The notes under the pieces were generated by a model, which was not told the origin of the DNA, made no database searches, and worked only from the letters and a program-made list of their open reading frames with translations. 56,287 nt of DNA, taken from Eggerthella sp. CAG:298. GTDB lineage: Bacteria > Actinomycetota > Coriobacteriia > Coriobacteriales > Eggerthellaceae. The translations under genes and the position numbers were made by a program. Positions 7,759 to 16,851 of this stretch are shown one piece after another. How positions within the stretch are numbered: position 1 is the stretch's first letter; every line of letters begins with the position of its first letter. The stretch is taken from contig FR895135.1 in NCBI GenBank assembly GCA_000435675.1, positions 1 through 56,287 on the forward strand. The letters are read 5' to 3'.

Positions 7759-8700
7759 TCAGGACACGAGCACACCAGTCCCATCGAACGCAGGTACGAA
7801 GCTCCCGCTCGCTGCTCCGCCTTCCTGCCAGAAGTAGTCTTCGAACCCAAGTTCATCAGCATGATCGAGCACGCGTTCGTACTCTTCATCGGACACCGCT
7901 CGCTCAAGACCATACGCACGAACATCAAAGGTTTCATCGACGATCGTGAATTGATTCATGATGCTCAAAAGCGCGCGACCAGCAATGCGCCGATACAGAA
8001 GATCGAGCGCAGCAAGCGAATCATCCACATGGCCAGGCAACACCAGATGGCGCACGATCACACCGCGCTCCAGATATCCCTCTTCACCCAAACGCGGCAC
8101 TCCCGTTTGCACTATCATCTGCTCGATCGCCGCAAGCGCCACCTCCACATAATCACTCGCGTGCGAAAGCCTCTGCGCCGTAGCCGGGTTGCTGTATTTG
8201 AAATCAACGAGATAGATATCGACAAGCCCCTCGAGCAACGCAAGCGTCTGGGCGCTTTCATAGCCGGACGTATTCCAAACAACGGGGATATGAAGTGCGC
8301 CCGATGCCCGCAGCTCACGAAGCACCTCCGCAACGCTTGGCGCATAATGGCTTGCCGTGACCATATTGATATTCGCAGCCCGCTGTTCATTCTGCAGCTC
8401 GAGCAAGATCGCGCACAACCGCTCCTGCGTGATCTCAACCCCCTCGCCTTCAGCAAGACGCTTGTTCTGGCAATACACGCACCCCAGCGCACAGTGCGCG
8501 AAGAAGACTGCTCCACTCCCCCGATCGCCTACCAGACACGGTTCTTCCCACCAGTGAAGCGCTGCACGTCCAACGCGCAGCGTATCGTTCGCGCCACATA
8601 CCCCCGTACGCACGAACCGATCCACTCCGCACCGACGCGGACAGAGCATACAGGCATGATACGCATCCAAGATCTTTGGCTGTTCAGGAATTGAGATCAA
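7759..8700 (-). CDS. Radical SAM protein, PflX/COG1313-like
   Basis: Predicted radical S-adenosylmethionine enzyme (313 aa). The [4Fe-4S] motif CxxxCxxC appears as HCALGCVYCQ (about residues 69-78). A Cys-rich N-terminus (CMLCPRRCGVDR and GVCGA) matches PflX, a paralogue of pyruvate formate-lyase activating enzymes that lacks a proven substrate. The barrel continues with MVTASHYAP and NTSGYES. It is the last gene of the long minus-strand operon, 15 bases after the oxidoreductase gene. No glycyl-radical enzyme is nearby, so calling it a PFL activator would be unsafe. Confidence 0.85.
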   Translation of the reverse strand: MISIPEQPKILDAYHACMLCPRRCGVDRFVRTGVCGANDTLRVGRAALHWWEEPCLVGDRGSGAVFFAHCALGCVYCQNKRLAEGEGVEITQERLCAILLELQNEQRAANINMVTASHYAPSVAEVLRELRASGALHIPVVWNTSGYESAQTLALLEGLVDIYLVDFKYSNPATAQRLSHASDYVEVALAAIEQMIVQTGVPRLGEEGYLERGVIVRHLVLPGHVDDSLAALDLLYRRIAGRALLSIMNQFTIVDETFDVRAYGLERAVSDEEYERVLDHADELGFEDYFWQEGGAASGSFVPAFDGTGVLVS

Positions 8701-8715
8701 AAGCGCTCTCAGATA

Positions 8716-9717
8716 TTAGTTGGCAGAGAAATCGCCCATTGCCTCAGGATACCCATCTGAGGTGTCGAAGTAACTATTGACCTCGTCGAATTCTCCATGG
8801 GAATGATCGTGCCCGCAATCACAATCGTGATCGCGATCGTGCTTCTCATAAGCACCTTCTGCACGCGACCAATCGAGTCCGAAGCGCTTCGCCGCATCTT
8901 CATCATCGAAGATGAGGGCAAGAGCAGCTGGATTATACGCCGCACCACCCACCATCGCGAGCAGCTCCATGAGGCGGAATCCTGCTTCTGCTTGCGGAAT
9001 GATATGGTCCTTATCATCTGCCGAAGAAAGCGCAGCAACGAGTTCTGCCATGAGGATCTCGACCGTATAGGTGCCCGTGAAATCGTGCGTGCGGATCGCA
9101 TCGATGTAGGCGATGTTCACCGGAGACACGCATCCCGCAACGGAGAGCGTATCGATCACTTCTTCCCAATCGAAACGCACATCCCCATTGATGTAGGTAG
9201 CATAGGACTCGATCACGCCGATGAGCGCCGAAGCGCGCTGAAGCGTGGCCATGATCTTCGCACTCTGACCGCACCCGGCCTCGCCTAGATACAACACATG
9301 ACGCGCGATAGCATGGAGCATCGGCTTCGCTTCTTCATAGCGCTCCTCTTCGCCACCCACGAAGATCATAAGGTTATCGCAGCTAGCGAAGGCATCTTCT
9401 TCAACGATGTTGCGCACCACGAGCGGCGCATCGAGCGTGTTGCGCTCATTCACGCGCGCCACCGCATAGAGTTCACGCGCAAAAGAAGGCGTGGTCGGGC
9501 TCAGATCGACGAGCAGCGCACCTTCTTTGGTATCTTGCAAAAGCCCTTTTGAATCGAAATAGAGATCTTCGAGCCCCTGCTGCGTTTCATAATAGGTGAA
9601 GACCACATCGGCATCTGAAAGCGATGCAGCCGTGGAGAAACCACCAGCGTTGAGCGATTGAGAGAGACGCGAACCGACCTCGGTATCGCCCACGAAAACG
9701 AATGTCTTATCTGCCAT
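8716..9717 (-). CDS. NAD(P)-dependent beta-hydroxyacid dehydrogenase-like protein with His/Asp/Cys-rich tail
   Basis: Member of the 3-hydroxyisobutyrate/6-phosphogluconate dehydrogenase superfamily (333 aa). The N-terminal Rossmann part (FVFVGDTEVGSRLSQSL) replaces the usual GxGxMG with GDTEVG. The segment LYLGEAGCGQSAKIM places the presumed catalytic Lys at residue 154, but the family's Asn four residues later is not obvious (KIMAT). The C-terminal domain is all-helical. Residues 293-308 form a metal-binding-like tail (HDRDHDCDCGHDHSHG), absent from textbook members. Altered nucleotide and active-site motifs mean activity may have drifted. It sits between the second degV and the radical SAM gene. 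Confidence 0.75.
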   Translation of the reverse strand: MADKTFVFVGDTEVGSRLSQSLNAGGFSTAASLSDADVVFTYYETQQGLEDLYFDSKGLLQDTKEGALLVDLSPTTPSFARELYAVARVNERNTLDAPLVVRNIVEEDAFASCDNLMIFVGGEEERYEEAKPMLHAIARHVLYLGEAGCGQSAKIMATLQRASALIGVIESYATYINGDVRFDWEEVIDTLSVAGCVSPVNIAYIDAIRTHDFTGTYTVEILMAELVAALSSADDKDHIIPQAEAGFRLMELLAMVGGAAYNPAALALIFDDEDAAKRFGLDWSRAEGAYEKHDRDHDCDCGHDHSHGEFDEVNSYFDTSDGYPEAMGDFSAN

Positions 9718-9737
9718 AGTGGTTTCCTCGAACTTCT

Positions 9738-10667
9738 CTAGCGATTCTTCTTGACCTTGTTGGCGATGCGATCAACGACCGAGACCGTCTCGCGACGATC
9801 CTTACCCCAGAACGCGACCGCAATCATATCGGGCCCCACATGGCAGCCGATGACCGGACCGATATTGCAATCAACGAGCACGAGATCCTCGTCGGCCTTC
9901 ACGAGCATGTCTTCAAGGCGTGCGACATCCTTCGGGCAATCAGCATTGCCGGTGAGCACCACGCCTCCTTCGCTGTCCGCTTCGCGGTTTCGCTCGAAGT
10001 ACTCGACGAGCGCCTTCATGCCCTTCTTGCGACCACGCGCAACGCCCACGAGAGCGAGCGAACCATCGAGCCCGAATCCGAGCAACGGCTTCGCATCGAG
10101 CTTCGAGCCCGCAAACGCGACCGAGCGTGGGATGCGTCCACCGCGATGCAAGCTTTCAAGGTCGCTCACCATGAAGTACCCGTGCGCATAATAGAGCGCC
10201 TCAGATGCCCAATCGGCAAGCTCGGCTGCGGTCATGCCCTTTTGATGCTGACGGATCGCTTCGTAGATCAAAAGCCCTTCAGCGATCGAAGCGAGCTTGG
10301 TGTCGACCACATGAAGCTCGAAATCAGGATGCTCCTGCTTGATCTGATCAGCAGCGATGCAGCCCGTAGAATACGAACCGGAAAGCGCGCTCGAAAACGA
10401 GAGCAGTACCGCAGGCTTTCCTTCTTCATAGGCTTGCGTGAATACCTCGAGGAATTCACCGAGCGTTACCTGAGAGGTGGAGGGCTCATCGCCGCCGCGC
10501 ATCGCTTCATAGAAATCATGCGCAGTAAGAGAAGCATACATATCATCGATATGCGAGCCCGACTCGTTGTTATAGCTAAAACTGACGATCTTGACGCCTT
10601 CTGCGTCCACCACATCGCGAGGAAGATCGCAGCAAGAATCGATGATCAAAGAACATTTGATAGACAT
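9738..10667 (-). CDS. DegV family fatty-acid-binding protein (copy 1)
   Basis: DegV-fold protein (309 aa). DegV/FakB proteins bind a fatty acid and, in Firmicutes, present it to the kinase FakA for phosphorylation. Supporting motifs are IIDSCCDLP at the N-terminus, STSQVTLGEF, LLSFSSALSGSYST (ligand carboxylate loop), VVDTKLASIAEG and the ending VIGCHVGPDMIAVAFWG. No fakA is in the window. It lies 15 bases downstream of a second degV, and the two are diverged paralogues sharing the order of motifs but with many differences, so different ligands are plausible. Confidence 0.88.
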   Translation of the reverse strand: MSIKCSLIIDSCCDLPRDVVDAEGVKIVSFSYNNESGSHIDDMYASLTAHDFYEAMRGGDEPSTSQVTLGEFLEVFTQAYEEGKPAVLLSFSSALSGSYSTGCIAADQIKQEHPDFELHVVDTKLASIAEGLLIYEAIRQHQKGMTAAELADWASEALYYAHGYFMVSDLESLHRGGRIPRSVAFAGSKLDAKPLLGFGLDGSLALVGVARGRKKGMKALVEYFERNREADSEGGVVLTGNADCPKDVARLEDMLVKADEDLVLVDCNIGPVIGCHVGPDMIAVAFWGKDRRETVSVVDRIANKVKKNR

Positions 10668-10682
10668 AGTTGCAGCTTTCTC

Positions 10683-11591
10683 TTAGTTCGAGCACATGAG
10701 CGCTTGGAGATTTCCCGTAACCTTATCTTTGAGCGGCTCGTTGCATTCATAAGCGATACCGATCGCCGGGCCAACATGCAAACCGATCACGGGACTGACC
10801 GGCAACACACGCACTGACTTCTTGATGAGCGGCTCGACCACTTCTTTCGCCCACTCCAGAGCAGGGGCCTTATCGCCGATATACTGAACGACAAGATGCT
10901 TCAAGCCACCACTTGCCTCGATATCTGCCTCGAGCATCTCGATGATGCGCATGAGCGCCTTCTTGCGCGAGCGCACCTTCGCTGCGACTTGCGCTGTTCC
11001 ATCCTTAACGGTAAGAACAGGCGAGATGCGCATCAGATTGCCGATGAGCGCCGCAGCGCCACCGATGCGACCGCCCTTCTTCAAGAAGGTGAGGTTCTCG
11101 GGAGTGAACAAGAAGCGCGTCGAAGCGATGCTCTTCAAAACCGTCTGTGCAGCTTCTTCAAGCGTGCTCCCAGAAGCAACCGCCTCGGCGCCATCAACAA
11201 CCACCCATCCTTCATCAAAGCCACAAGAGGTCGAGTTGATCATGACGTACTTGAAGCCGATATTGCGCGACTCCACCGCACGCGCCGCGCGCAGAGCGCC
11301 ATCATACGTTCCCGAAAGCTCCGTCGAGATCCAGATGCCCAAGACCTCATCACCCGCTTGGGCATAGCCTTCGAACAGCTCTTCCAGATCGGCCTGCGAA
11401 GGCTGGCTTGAGGTGGGGATATTGTCGACCATCTCATAGATATGACTATAGAAATCATCCAGATCCATCGTGGCATCATCGTATTCTTTCCCCTCGTGAT
11501 GAACGAAAAGAGATATGACATCGATGTTGAGGTCTTCGACCAGATCTTGAGGCAAAGAAGCGACTGAATCGGTAACAACTCTTATCATCAT
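10683..11591 (-). CDS. DegV family fatty-acid-binding protein (copy 2)
   Basis: Second DegV/FakB-type protein (302 aa), with VVTDSVASLPQDL at the N-terminus, TSSQPSQADL, ISTELSGTYDGA (ligand loop), MINSTSCGFDEG and the ending VIGLHVGPAIGIAYE. The start ATG overlaps the stop of pncB (ATGA, 11588-11591), so it is translationally coupled to it. Tandem degV genes suggest separate FakB subunits for saturated and unsaturated fatty acids, as known in Staphylococcus; applying that here is inference. Confidence 0.88.
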   Translation of the reverse strand: MMIRVVTDSVASLPQDLVEDLNIDVISLFVHHEGKEYDDATMDLDDFYSHIYEMVDNIPTSSQPSQADLEELFEGYAQAGDEVLGIWISTELSGTYDGALRAARAVESRNIGFKYVMINSTSCGFDEGWVVVDGAEAVASGSTLEEAAQTVLKSIASTRFLFTPENLTFLKKGGRIGGAAALIGNLMRISPVLTVKDGTAQVAAKVRSRKKALMRIIEMLEADIEASGGLKHLVVQYIGDKAPALEWAKEVVEPLIKKSVRVLPVSPVIGLHVGPAIGIAYECNEPLKDKVTGNLQALMCSN

Positions 11592-13048
11592 GAATTTCCT
11601 AACATATCCGAGACAAGTTTATGACGACGATGAAAAAGCCCATACTCTAATCCTACTGGATATGAGTGCGGGTTGAGGATGCGCTTTTGACTTTCATCCA
11701 AAAGATCAAGCTGTTCCCTGCAGCGTTCGCGTGCCTCCATGGCATTGCCGAATGAAGGGTCGACCACGCGCTTGCCACTGCGTACGATCGGTTCGAGCAA
11801 GGTGGTGTACGCCAAGCCTGCAAGAGACTTCTGACGGATCTCATCAGCAGGGTCGACGATACGTTCGCGCTCCACCCCATGATTGATGTCGAAGACCATG
11901 TCACCTGCAAGCCTGCCATCCTCATGGAAGTAGCGACGTACATCGAGCACGCCTGGTGTGGTGAGCTTCACGGCCTGCCCTGAGACCTTGATGCAGTCCT
12001 GCCATTCTGAATCAGCCGTTTCGCGCTTTGCGGCAAGCTTATAGACCCCACCGAGCGCCGGCTGATCATAGGCGGTGGTGAGCTTAGTGCCCACGCCCCA
12101 GGAATTCACCTGGGCACCAGAATCCTTGATCGATTTGATGGTGTATTCATCGAGATCGTTCGAGAGCACGATGCCCGTTTCAGTAAGACCTGCCTCATCG
12201 AGCATCTTGCGCGCCTGCTTGGCACGCCAAGAAAGGTCGCCCGAATCGATACGGATCGCGCTTAACGTTTCACCGCGCTCTTTCATCTCGAGGCCGACCG
12301 TGATGGCATTCTTGATGCCCTGGGTTATGTCGTAAGTATCCACGAGCAGCACGCAATTCTTGGGCATGACGCGCGCATATTCACGGAACGCTTCGAGCTC
12401 GTTATCGAACGACATCACCCACGAATGCGCATGCGTACCTGAAACAGGAATGTTGAAGAGCTTGCCCGCGAGCACGTTCGAAGTGGAAGCGCAACCGCCT
12501 ACCACCGCAGCACGTGAAGCACGCAATCCTCCGTCTTCGCCCTGCGCACGACGCAGTCCGAATTCAGCAACGGGAGAATCCGCAGAAAGGCAGACACGCG
12601 CAGCTTTGGTCGCGATGAGCGTTTCGAAGTTCACGCAGTTGAGCAGTGCCGTCTCGAGCAGCTGGCACTGAAGGATCGGGCCGGTAACGCGCAGGAGCGG
12701 ATCATTCGGAAATACAACCGTGCCTTCACGCACCGCATCGATATCGACCGAGAGCTCCATCGTGCTCAAGTAGTCCAAGAATGCAGGATCGAAGAGCGCG
12801 CCGCCGCCGGGAGCTTCGAGTGATGCGAGATACGCGATATTATCTGAGGTGAAACGGTAGTCTTCAATGACCTCAAGCACGTGATCGGTGCCGCATGCGA
12901 TAGCATACCCACCGTGAAACGGATTAGTACGGAAAAAGGCGTGAAAACACGCCTCTTCCTCAAGCTTATTGCATTCCCAATAGCCTTGCGCCATGGTCAG
13001 CTGATAGAGATCGGTCAAAAGAGAATAGTTATGATTGCCCACCGGCAT
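11588..13048 (-). CDS. pncB: Nicotinate phosphoribosyltransferase
   Basis: Converts nicotinate and PRPP to nicotinate mononucleotide in NAD salvage (486 aa). The N-terminus YSLLTDLYQLTMAQGYW is the family hallmark. Other matches are FHAFFRTNPFHGGYAIACG, AEFGLRRAQGEDGG, SGTHAHSWVMSF (containing the PRPP/substrate His), IRIDSGDL and NSWGVGTKL. Start chosen at 13048, preceded by GGGGGGAGAG. An in-frame ATG at 13144 would add 32 basic residues inside ricT and is unlikely. The first 20 bases overlap the ricT 3' end, and the stop overlaps the start of the following degV. Confidence 0.93.
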   Translation of the reverse strand: MPVGNHNYSLLTDLYQLTMAQGYWECNKLEEEACFHAFFRTNPFHGGYAIACGTDHVLEVIEDYRFTSDNIAYLASLEAPGGGALFDPAFLDYLSTMELSVDIDAVREGTVVFPNDPLLRVTGPILQCQLLETALLNCVNFETLIATKAARVCLSADSPVAEFGLRRAQGEDGGLRASRAAVVGGCASTSNVLAGKLFNIPVSGTHAHSWVMSFDNELEAFREYARVMPKNCVLLVDTYDITQGIKNAITVGLEMKERGETLSAIRIDSGDLSWRAKQARKMLDEAGLTETGIVLSNDLDEYTIKSIKDSGAQVNSWGVGTKLTTAYDQPALGGVYKLAAKRETADSEWQDCIKVSGQAVKLTTPGVLDVRRYFHEDGRLAGDMVFDINHGVERERIVDPADEIRQKSLAGLAYTTLLEPIVRSGKRVVDPSFGNAMEARERCREQLDLLDESQKRILNPHSYPVGLEYGLFHRRHKLVSDMLGNS

Positions 13049-14438
13049 TGTTCTCTCCCCCCGTCGTATGGCTACGACGCCGTGATCTGCGATGCGTCGA
13101 AGCGCCCGAGCTCTTCGAGTCTCTCTTGGCGTTCGGATTCTCATGAAGCGAACTCAAGCCGGAGGACTTCTGTCCAGGACGCGCTCCTTGCGCACCGCCG
13201 TTCTTACGATTGCCATTGTTCTGGCGATTGCCCTGCGCATTGTTCGAGCGCTTGTTCTGACCATTCGAAGCGCCACCACGATTGCGGCGATTGCGTCCCG
13301 AGGATTCTTTCTTGCCCGAACGCGCGCCTTCGCCCCCGCGATCGCCCGATTGCTTTTTCCCTTGGTTGTTCTTCTGCGAAGAGTTTGAACGATTCTCGCC
13401 CTCTTTGTTGCCACGATTGCGACGACGCTTACGGCGCTTGCCTTCTGCCTCAGCCGACGAAGATGAACCTTCCCCATCAAGACGAGCAGCAGGACGCGCA
13501 CCGACTGGAATATCGTCGCCACTGAAGTTGATCACATCCACCAAGCCTGCGCCACCGAGTGCGTCGAACTGGCTCTTCTGCACGTATTCCTCATACACTT
13601 CAGCACTGATCACGTGCGGACGTCTTCCCTCTTCGGGGGCCTCGAAATCCTCGAGTGGGATTTTCAAGTTCGAACCGTCTTCGAGCGTGATCGTGATCCG
13701 CTCAGAAGGCACGTTGATATCCGTTACCTTCGCTATGCCATCAGGCGTTTCGATCTTCGCACCCATCTTAGGAGCACGCGAATTGAATTCCTTGTACGTA
13801 TCGTATTCATAGCGTAAGCAGCACATGAGCCTACCGCACACGCCCGAGATCTTCTGCGGATTGAGCGAAAGATTCTGTTCCTTCGCCATGCGGATCGATA
13901 CGGGCGAGAATTCGCCACCGAAACGCGTGCAGCACAGCTCTTGACCACAATGTCCCAAACCGCCGATGATGCGCGCACCATCGCGCACACCGATCTGACG
14001 CATGTCGACACGCACATGGAAATAGGAAGCGAGTTTGCGCACGAGCTCGCGAAAGTCGATGCGCTCTTCTGCCTCGAAATAGAAGACTGCCTTATCGCCC
14101 TCGAAAAGATACTCGACGAGCACCGGATGCATATCCTTATTGGACTCGAGCGCGATCTCTTTGAACGCACCGAGTGCTTGGGCGCTCTTCTCCTCGAGCT
14201 CGCGCACCTTATCCATATCTTCCGGCGTTGCCAGACGCACGACCTCTTTGAGCGGGGATTTCAGATCCTTGACCAGATCGTCGCTCACTTCGAGAACATC
14301 CGATGTTGCGATGCCGTATTCAAGCCCGCGACTCGTGTTCACGATAACATCGTCACCAGCACGTATATCTAAATCGGTTGGATCGAACCAAAGAACCTTA
14401 GGTCCGACCTGCAGCTTAATGGGAGCCACCCGAACCAT
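13029..14438 (-). CDS. ricT: PSP1-domain protein RicT (YaaT) with long basic disordered tail
   Basis: In Bacillus, RicT (YaaT) works with RicA and RicF as an Fe-S-containing complex affecting RNase Y specificity and development. The PSP1 core covers about residues 1-290. It has two Cys clusters, CGQELCC (164-170) and CGRLMCC (201-207), which fit an Fe-S role. Residues 321-469 are a low-complexity tail rich in Arg, Lys, Asn, Gly, Gln and Ser (for example EGKRRKRRRNRGNK), likely disordered and RNA-binding. The tail is absent from the roughly 275-residue Bacillus protein. The order tmk-holB-ricT matches the conserved order in Firmicutes. The start overlaps holB by 23 bases. Confidence 0.88.
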   Translation of the reverse strand: MVRVAPIKLQVGPKVLWFDPTDLDIRAGDDVIVNTSRGLEYGIATSDVLEVSDDLVKDLKSPLKEVVRLATPEDMDKVRELEEKSAQALGAFKEIALESNKDMHPVLVEYLFEGDKAVFYFEAEERIDFRELVRKLASYFHVRVDMRQIGVRDGARIIGGLGHCGQELCCTRFGGEFSPVSIRMAKEQNLSLNPQKISGVCGRLMCCLRYEYDTYKEFNSRAPKMGAKIETPDGIAKVTDINVPSERITITLEDGSNLKIPLEDFEAPEEGRRPHVISAEVYEEYVQKSQFDALGGAGLVDVINFSGDDIPVGARPAARLDGEGSSSSAEAEGKRRKRRRNRGNKEGENRSNSSQKNNQGKKQSGDRGGEGARSGKKESSGRNRRNRGGASNGQNKRSNNAQGNRQNNGNRKNGGAQGARPGQKSSGLSSLHENPNAKRDSKSSGASTHRRSRRRSHTTGGENNAGGQS

Positions 14439-15555
14439 AAAAAACCTCTCTTATCGTAAAAAGAAGCGTGTCGAGACACGTTTCTGTAGAAACATTATAG
14501 GCGATCGCCTTATCGCAACGATAGGTTGCGTCGATCGCGCGAACCAAGCCTGCGGGCGTTGTGCGCACCGCAGCCTGCTCCAGATCGTTCATCACATCAA
14601 TATTAACAATCTGCTCGACTGCCTGAGATTTAATCATCAAAACGTCACGTAACCAGGATCGAATGATTGAAGTGACCTGCGCGAGCGACTCGAGCGAAGC
14701 CTTCGTGAGCACGCGCTTGTTGCGCGCCTCGATCTGCTTGAGCGCCGCCTTGCTCAAGAATTCTTCAGACTCATTGATCGCTTCGGCCTGTTCACTCTGC
14801 ACGACATCGACCCACGCCTTCGCGCTCTTCACGAGCTCAGCAGCGTATTCAAGCACATCGCGCTCGTCCGAAAGTGGCAGTAGCGTGAGAATCTCGAGGA
14901 TACGACGGCGAAAGCCAGTCTTTTCGGGGCTCTTGCAGAATCCGATCGCTTTCGTGACCGAGCCATTGCACGCCTCGACCGCAATGCGCGCCTGTTCCGC
15001 GCTCACCCCCGTGTTCTGCGAGATGATGCCCGATGCCTCTGTGGTGGGAATGTGACGGAACGGCACCACCTGACAGCGCGAAACGATGGTGGGAAGCACC
15101 GCATCCTTCGTACGCCCGAGCAGGATGAACACTACATTCTCCGGCGGTTCTTCGAGCGTTTTCAGAAATGCGTTCGCTGCCTGCGTGCCCAAAAGATCGA
15201 CGCGATCGATGATGTAAATCTTGCGCGTAGCTTGGATGGGAGCAAGATGCGCATCAGCCACCACTTCACGGATCTGATCGACGAGATAGCCATGCGCACC
15301 CTCAGGTTCGATGAAATGGATATCGGGGTGGTTCCGACGTGCAGCGCGCCTGCAGTGGTCGCACGTCATGCAGCCCTGATCGGGGCAGATGAGCGCTTGG
15401 GCAAAGGCATAGGCTGCCGAAGTCTTGTTGGAACCAGGAGGCCCGGTGAACAGATAGGCGTGGCTCAAGCGGCCCGTGCGCAACGTAGTGCGCAGGTAAT
15501 CACGGACCTGCGCTTGACCGAAGATGCTCTCAAATACGTCGGCCACCCGCATCAA
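14416..15555 (-). CDS. holB: DNA polymerase III subunit delta'
   Basis: Clamp-loader subunit (379 aa) that helps load the beta clamp at the replication fork. It carries a nucleotide-site segment GPPGSNKTSAAYAFA, a zinc-binding-like cluster CPDQGCMTCDHCRR (about residues 53-66), KIYIIDRVDLL (Walker B region) and NAFLKTLEEPPENVVFILL, the signature of delta'/gamma subunits, followed by PTIVSRCQVVPFR (sensor 1 SRC). The start overlaps the tmk stop (ATGA, 15552-15555). Gamma/tau (dnaX) is not in the window. Confident family assignment. Confidence 0.92.
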   Translation of the reverse strand: MMRVADVFESIFGQAQVRDYLRTTLRTGRLSHAYLFTGPPGSNKTSAAYAFAQALICPDQGCMTCDHCRRAARRNHPDIHFIEPEGAHGYLVDQIREVVADAHLAPIQATRKIYIIDRVDLLGTQAANAFLKTLEEPPENVVFILLGRTKDAVLPTIVSRCQVVPFRHIPTTEASGIISQNTGVSAEQARIAVEACNGSVTKAIGFCKSPEKTGFRRRILEILTLLPLSDERDVLEYAAELVKSAKAWVDVVQSEQAEAINESEEFLSKAALKQIEARNKRVLTKASLESLAQVTSIIRSWLRDVLMIKSQAVEQIVNIDVMNDLEQAAVRTTPAGLVRAIDATYRCDKAIAYNVSTETCLDTLLFTIREVFYGSGGSH

Positions 15556-16319
15556 TCCTCGGAAAGATCGATGCGCGCCTTTTCGCTGGTATCACGCTGA
15601 AGGATCGGGTCGAAGAAGCCTTCTTTCCATACGAAGGAATCGCTCCCCCAACCAAAGATATCTTTGATCTGTGTGAAGATAGCACGCGCCGTCTCATCCT
15701 TGGTACCCGAAGAATTGACGACACGAATGCGCTCGGGGTTTTCTGCCGCGATCGCAAGAAAGCCGTTGTTCACGCGCGCATGGAAGCTCGTACCCGCCTG
15801 CTCAAGACGATCGGCATCGCCATGGTGCGTTGCACGCTCAAGGCCCTCTTCAGCAGAGGCGCCCGTGGTGAGCAGGATCGTGCGACAGGGATGCACCCCT
15901 TGGCAAGCGAAGCTGTTCGCTTGGCGCACGAACGACATCGGAAGCCCGCGACCGTACACCTGGTAGGCGATGGTCGAATCGTAGAAACGGTCGAGCAGCA
16001 CCACTGCCCCTCGCGCGAGCGCCGGGATAATGACCTCACGAATGATCTGAGCGCGCGCTGCTTCGTAGATGAGCAGCTCCGATTCTGCACACAGACCAGC
16101 ATTCTTAGGATCGAGCACGATAGCGCGCAAATCCTCACCTACGCTCGTACCGCCTGGCTCACGAAGGCAGATGACCTCATGGCCCATCGCTCGCAAACAG
16201 GAAGCAAGAAAGGTGATATGCGTTGTTTTCCCGGCACCATCTCCCCCTTCGAAGGTGATGAAGATGCCGGCAGTCTTTTTCTGTTGATCTTGATCAGCCA
16301 CCGAAACCTCAATCTTCAA
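15552..16319 (-). CDS. tmk: Thymidylate kinase
   Basis: Phosphorylates dTMP to dTDP (255 aa). P-loop FEGGDGAGKTT (about residues 23-33), dTMP-binding DR motif in VVLLDRFYDSTIAYQVYGRG, and CLREPGGTSVGEDLR are all typical. The C-terminus is longer than the usual 205-215 residues; its last ~45 residues include DIFGWGSDSFVWKEG and have no known function. The start overlaps the fumarase beta subunit 3' end by 11 bases. It follows the fumarase genes within one minus-strand transcript, so dTTP synthesis and a replication gene (holB) are co-transcribed. Confidence 0.92.
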   Translation of the reverse strand: MKIEVSVADQDQQKKTAGIFITFEGGDGAGKTTHITFLASCLRAMGHEVICLREPGGTSVGEDLRAIVLDPKNAGLCAESELLIYEAARAQIIREVIIPALARGAVVLLDRFYDSTIAYQVYGRGLPMSFVRQANSFACQGVHPCRTILLTTGASAEEGLERATHHGDADRLEQAGTSFHARVNNGFLAIAAENPERIRVVNSSGTKDETARAIFTQIKDIFGWGSDSFVWKEGFFDPILQRDTSEKARIDLSED

Positions 16320-16851
16320 GCGAGTAGATGCTCGTGCCCAGCGTGTCGATCCCTACGAACACCGGAAGATCGACCACATCGATGCGCCTGAGCGCTTCGG
16401 TTCCCAGATCGTCATAGGCAAGCGTTTCATCGCCCACTACGCACTTGGCGAGAAACGCTGCCGCGCCGCCCGTTGCCACGAAATAGACTGAAGAATACTC
16501 CTTGCAGGCCTTCTTCACATCGTCCGAGCGTTCGCCCTTGCCGATCGTGCCAGTAAGGCCCATCGACATGAGCAGCGGTGCCGCGAAATCCATGCGCGAA
16601 GACGTGGTAGGGCCGATCGCGCCGAACGGCCTGCCTGCTTTAGGAGGCGTAGGGCCTGCATAGAAGATGACCTGGCCAGTGAGTCCGTAGGGCAGCGTCT
16701 TGAGCTTCTTCTCGCGGATCTCGTCGAGCAAGCGAATATGACCAGCATCACGCAAGGTATATACCGGACCGGTGAGCAGACAGGCATCGCCCGCACGTAG
16801 CGAACGAGCATCAGCCTTGCTTAAGGGGAGTTGAATGTGCTTATAGTTCAA
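16309..16851 (-). CDS. Class I fumarate hydratase, beta subunit
   Basis: C-terminal-type subunit (180 aa) of the two-subunit, oxygen-sensitive [4Fe-4S] fumarase, interconverting fumarate and L-malate. Conserved stretches are RSLRAGDACLLTGPVYTLRD, IFYAGPTP, FGAIGPTTSSRMD and IGKGERS. Its start overlaps the alpha-subunit end by 11 bases, so the two are probably made in equal amounts. L(+)-tartrate dehydratase is a close homologue; the adjacent malate dehydrogenase gene supports fumarase. Confidence 0.9.
   Translation of the reverse strand: MNYKHIQLPLSKADARSLRAGDACLLTGPVYTLRDAGHIRLLDEIREKKLKTLPYGLTGQVIFYAGPTPPKAGRPFGAIGPTTSSRMDFAAPLLMSMGLTGTIGKGERSDDVKKACKEYSSVYFVATGGAAAFLAKCVVGDETLAYDDLGTEALRRIDVVDLPVFVGIDTLGTSIYSLED

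Noticed and set aside
7714..8694. 326-codon frame opposite the radical SAM gene
   Set aside because: The radical SAM CxxxCxxC motif and PflX-like N-terminus are on the minus strand; the plus frame lacks any family features.
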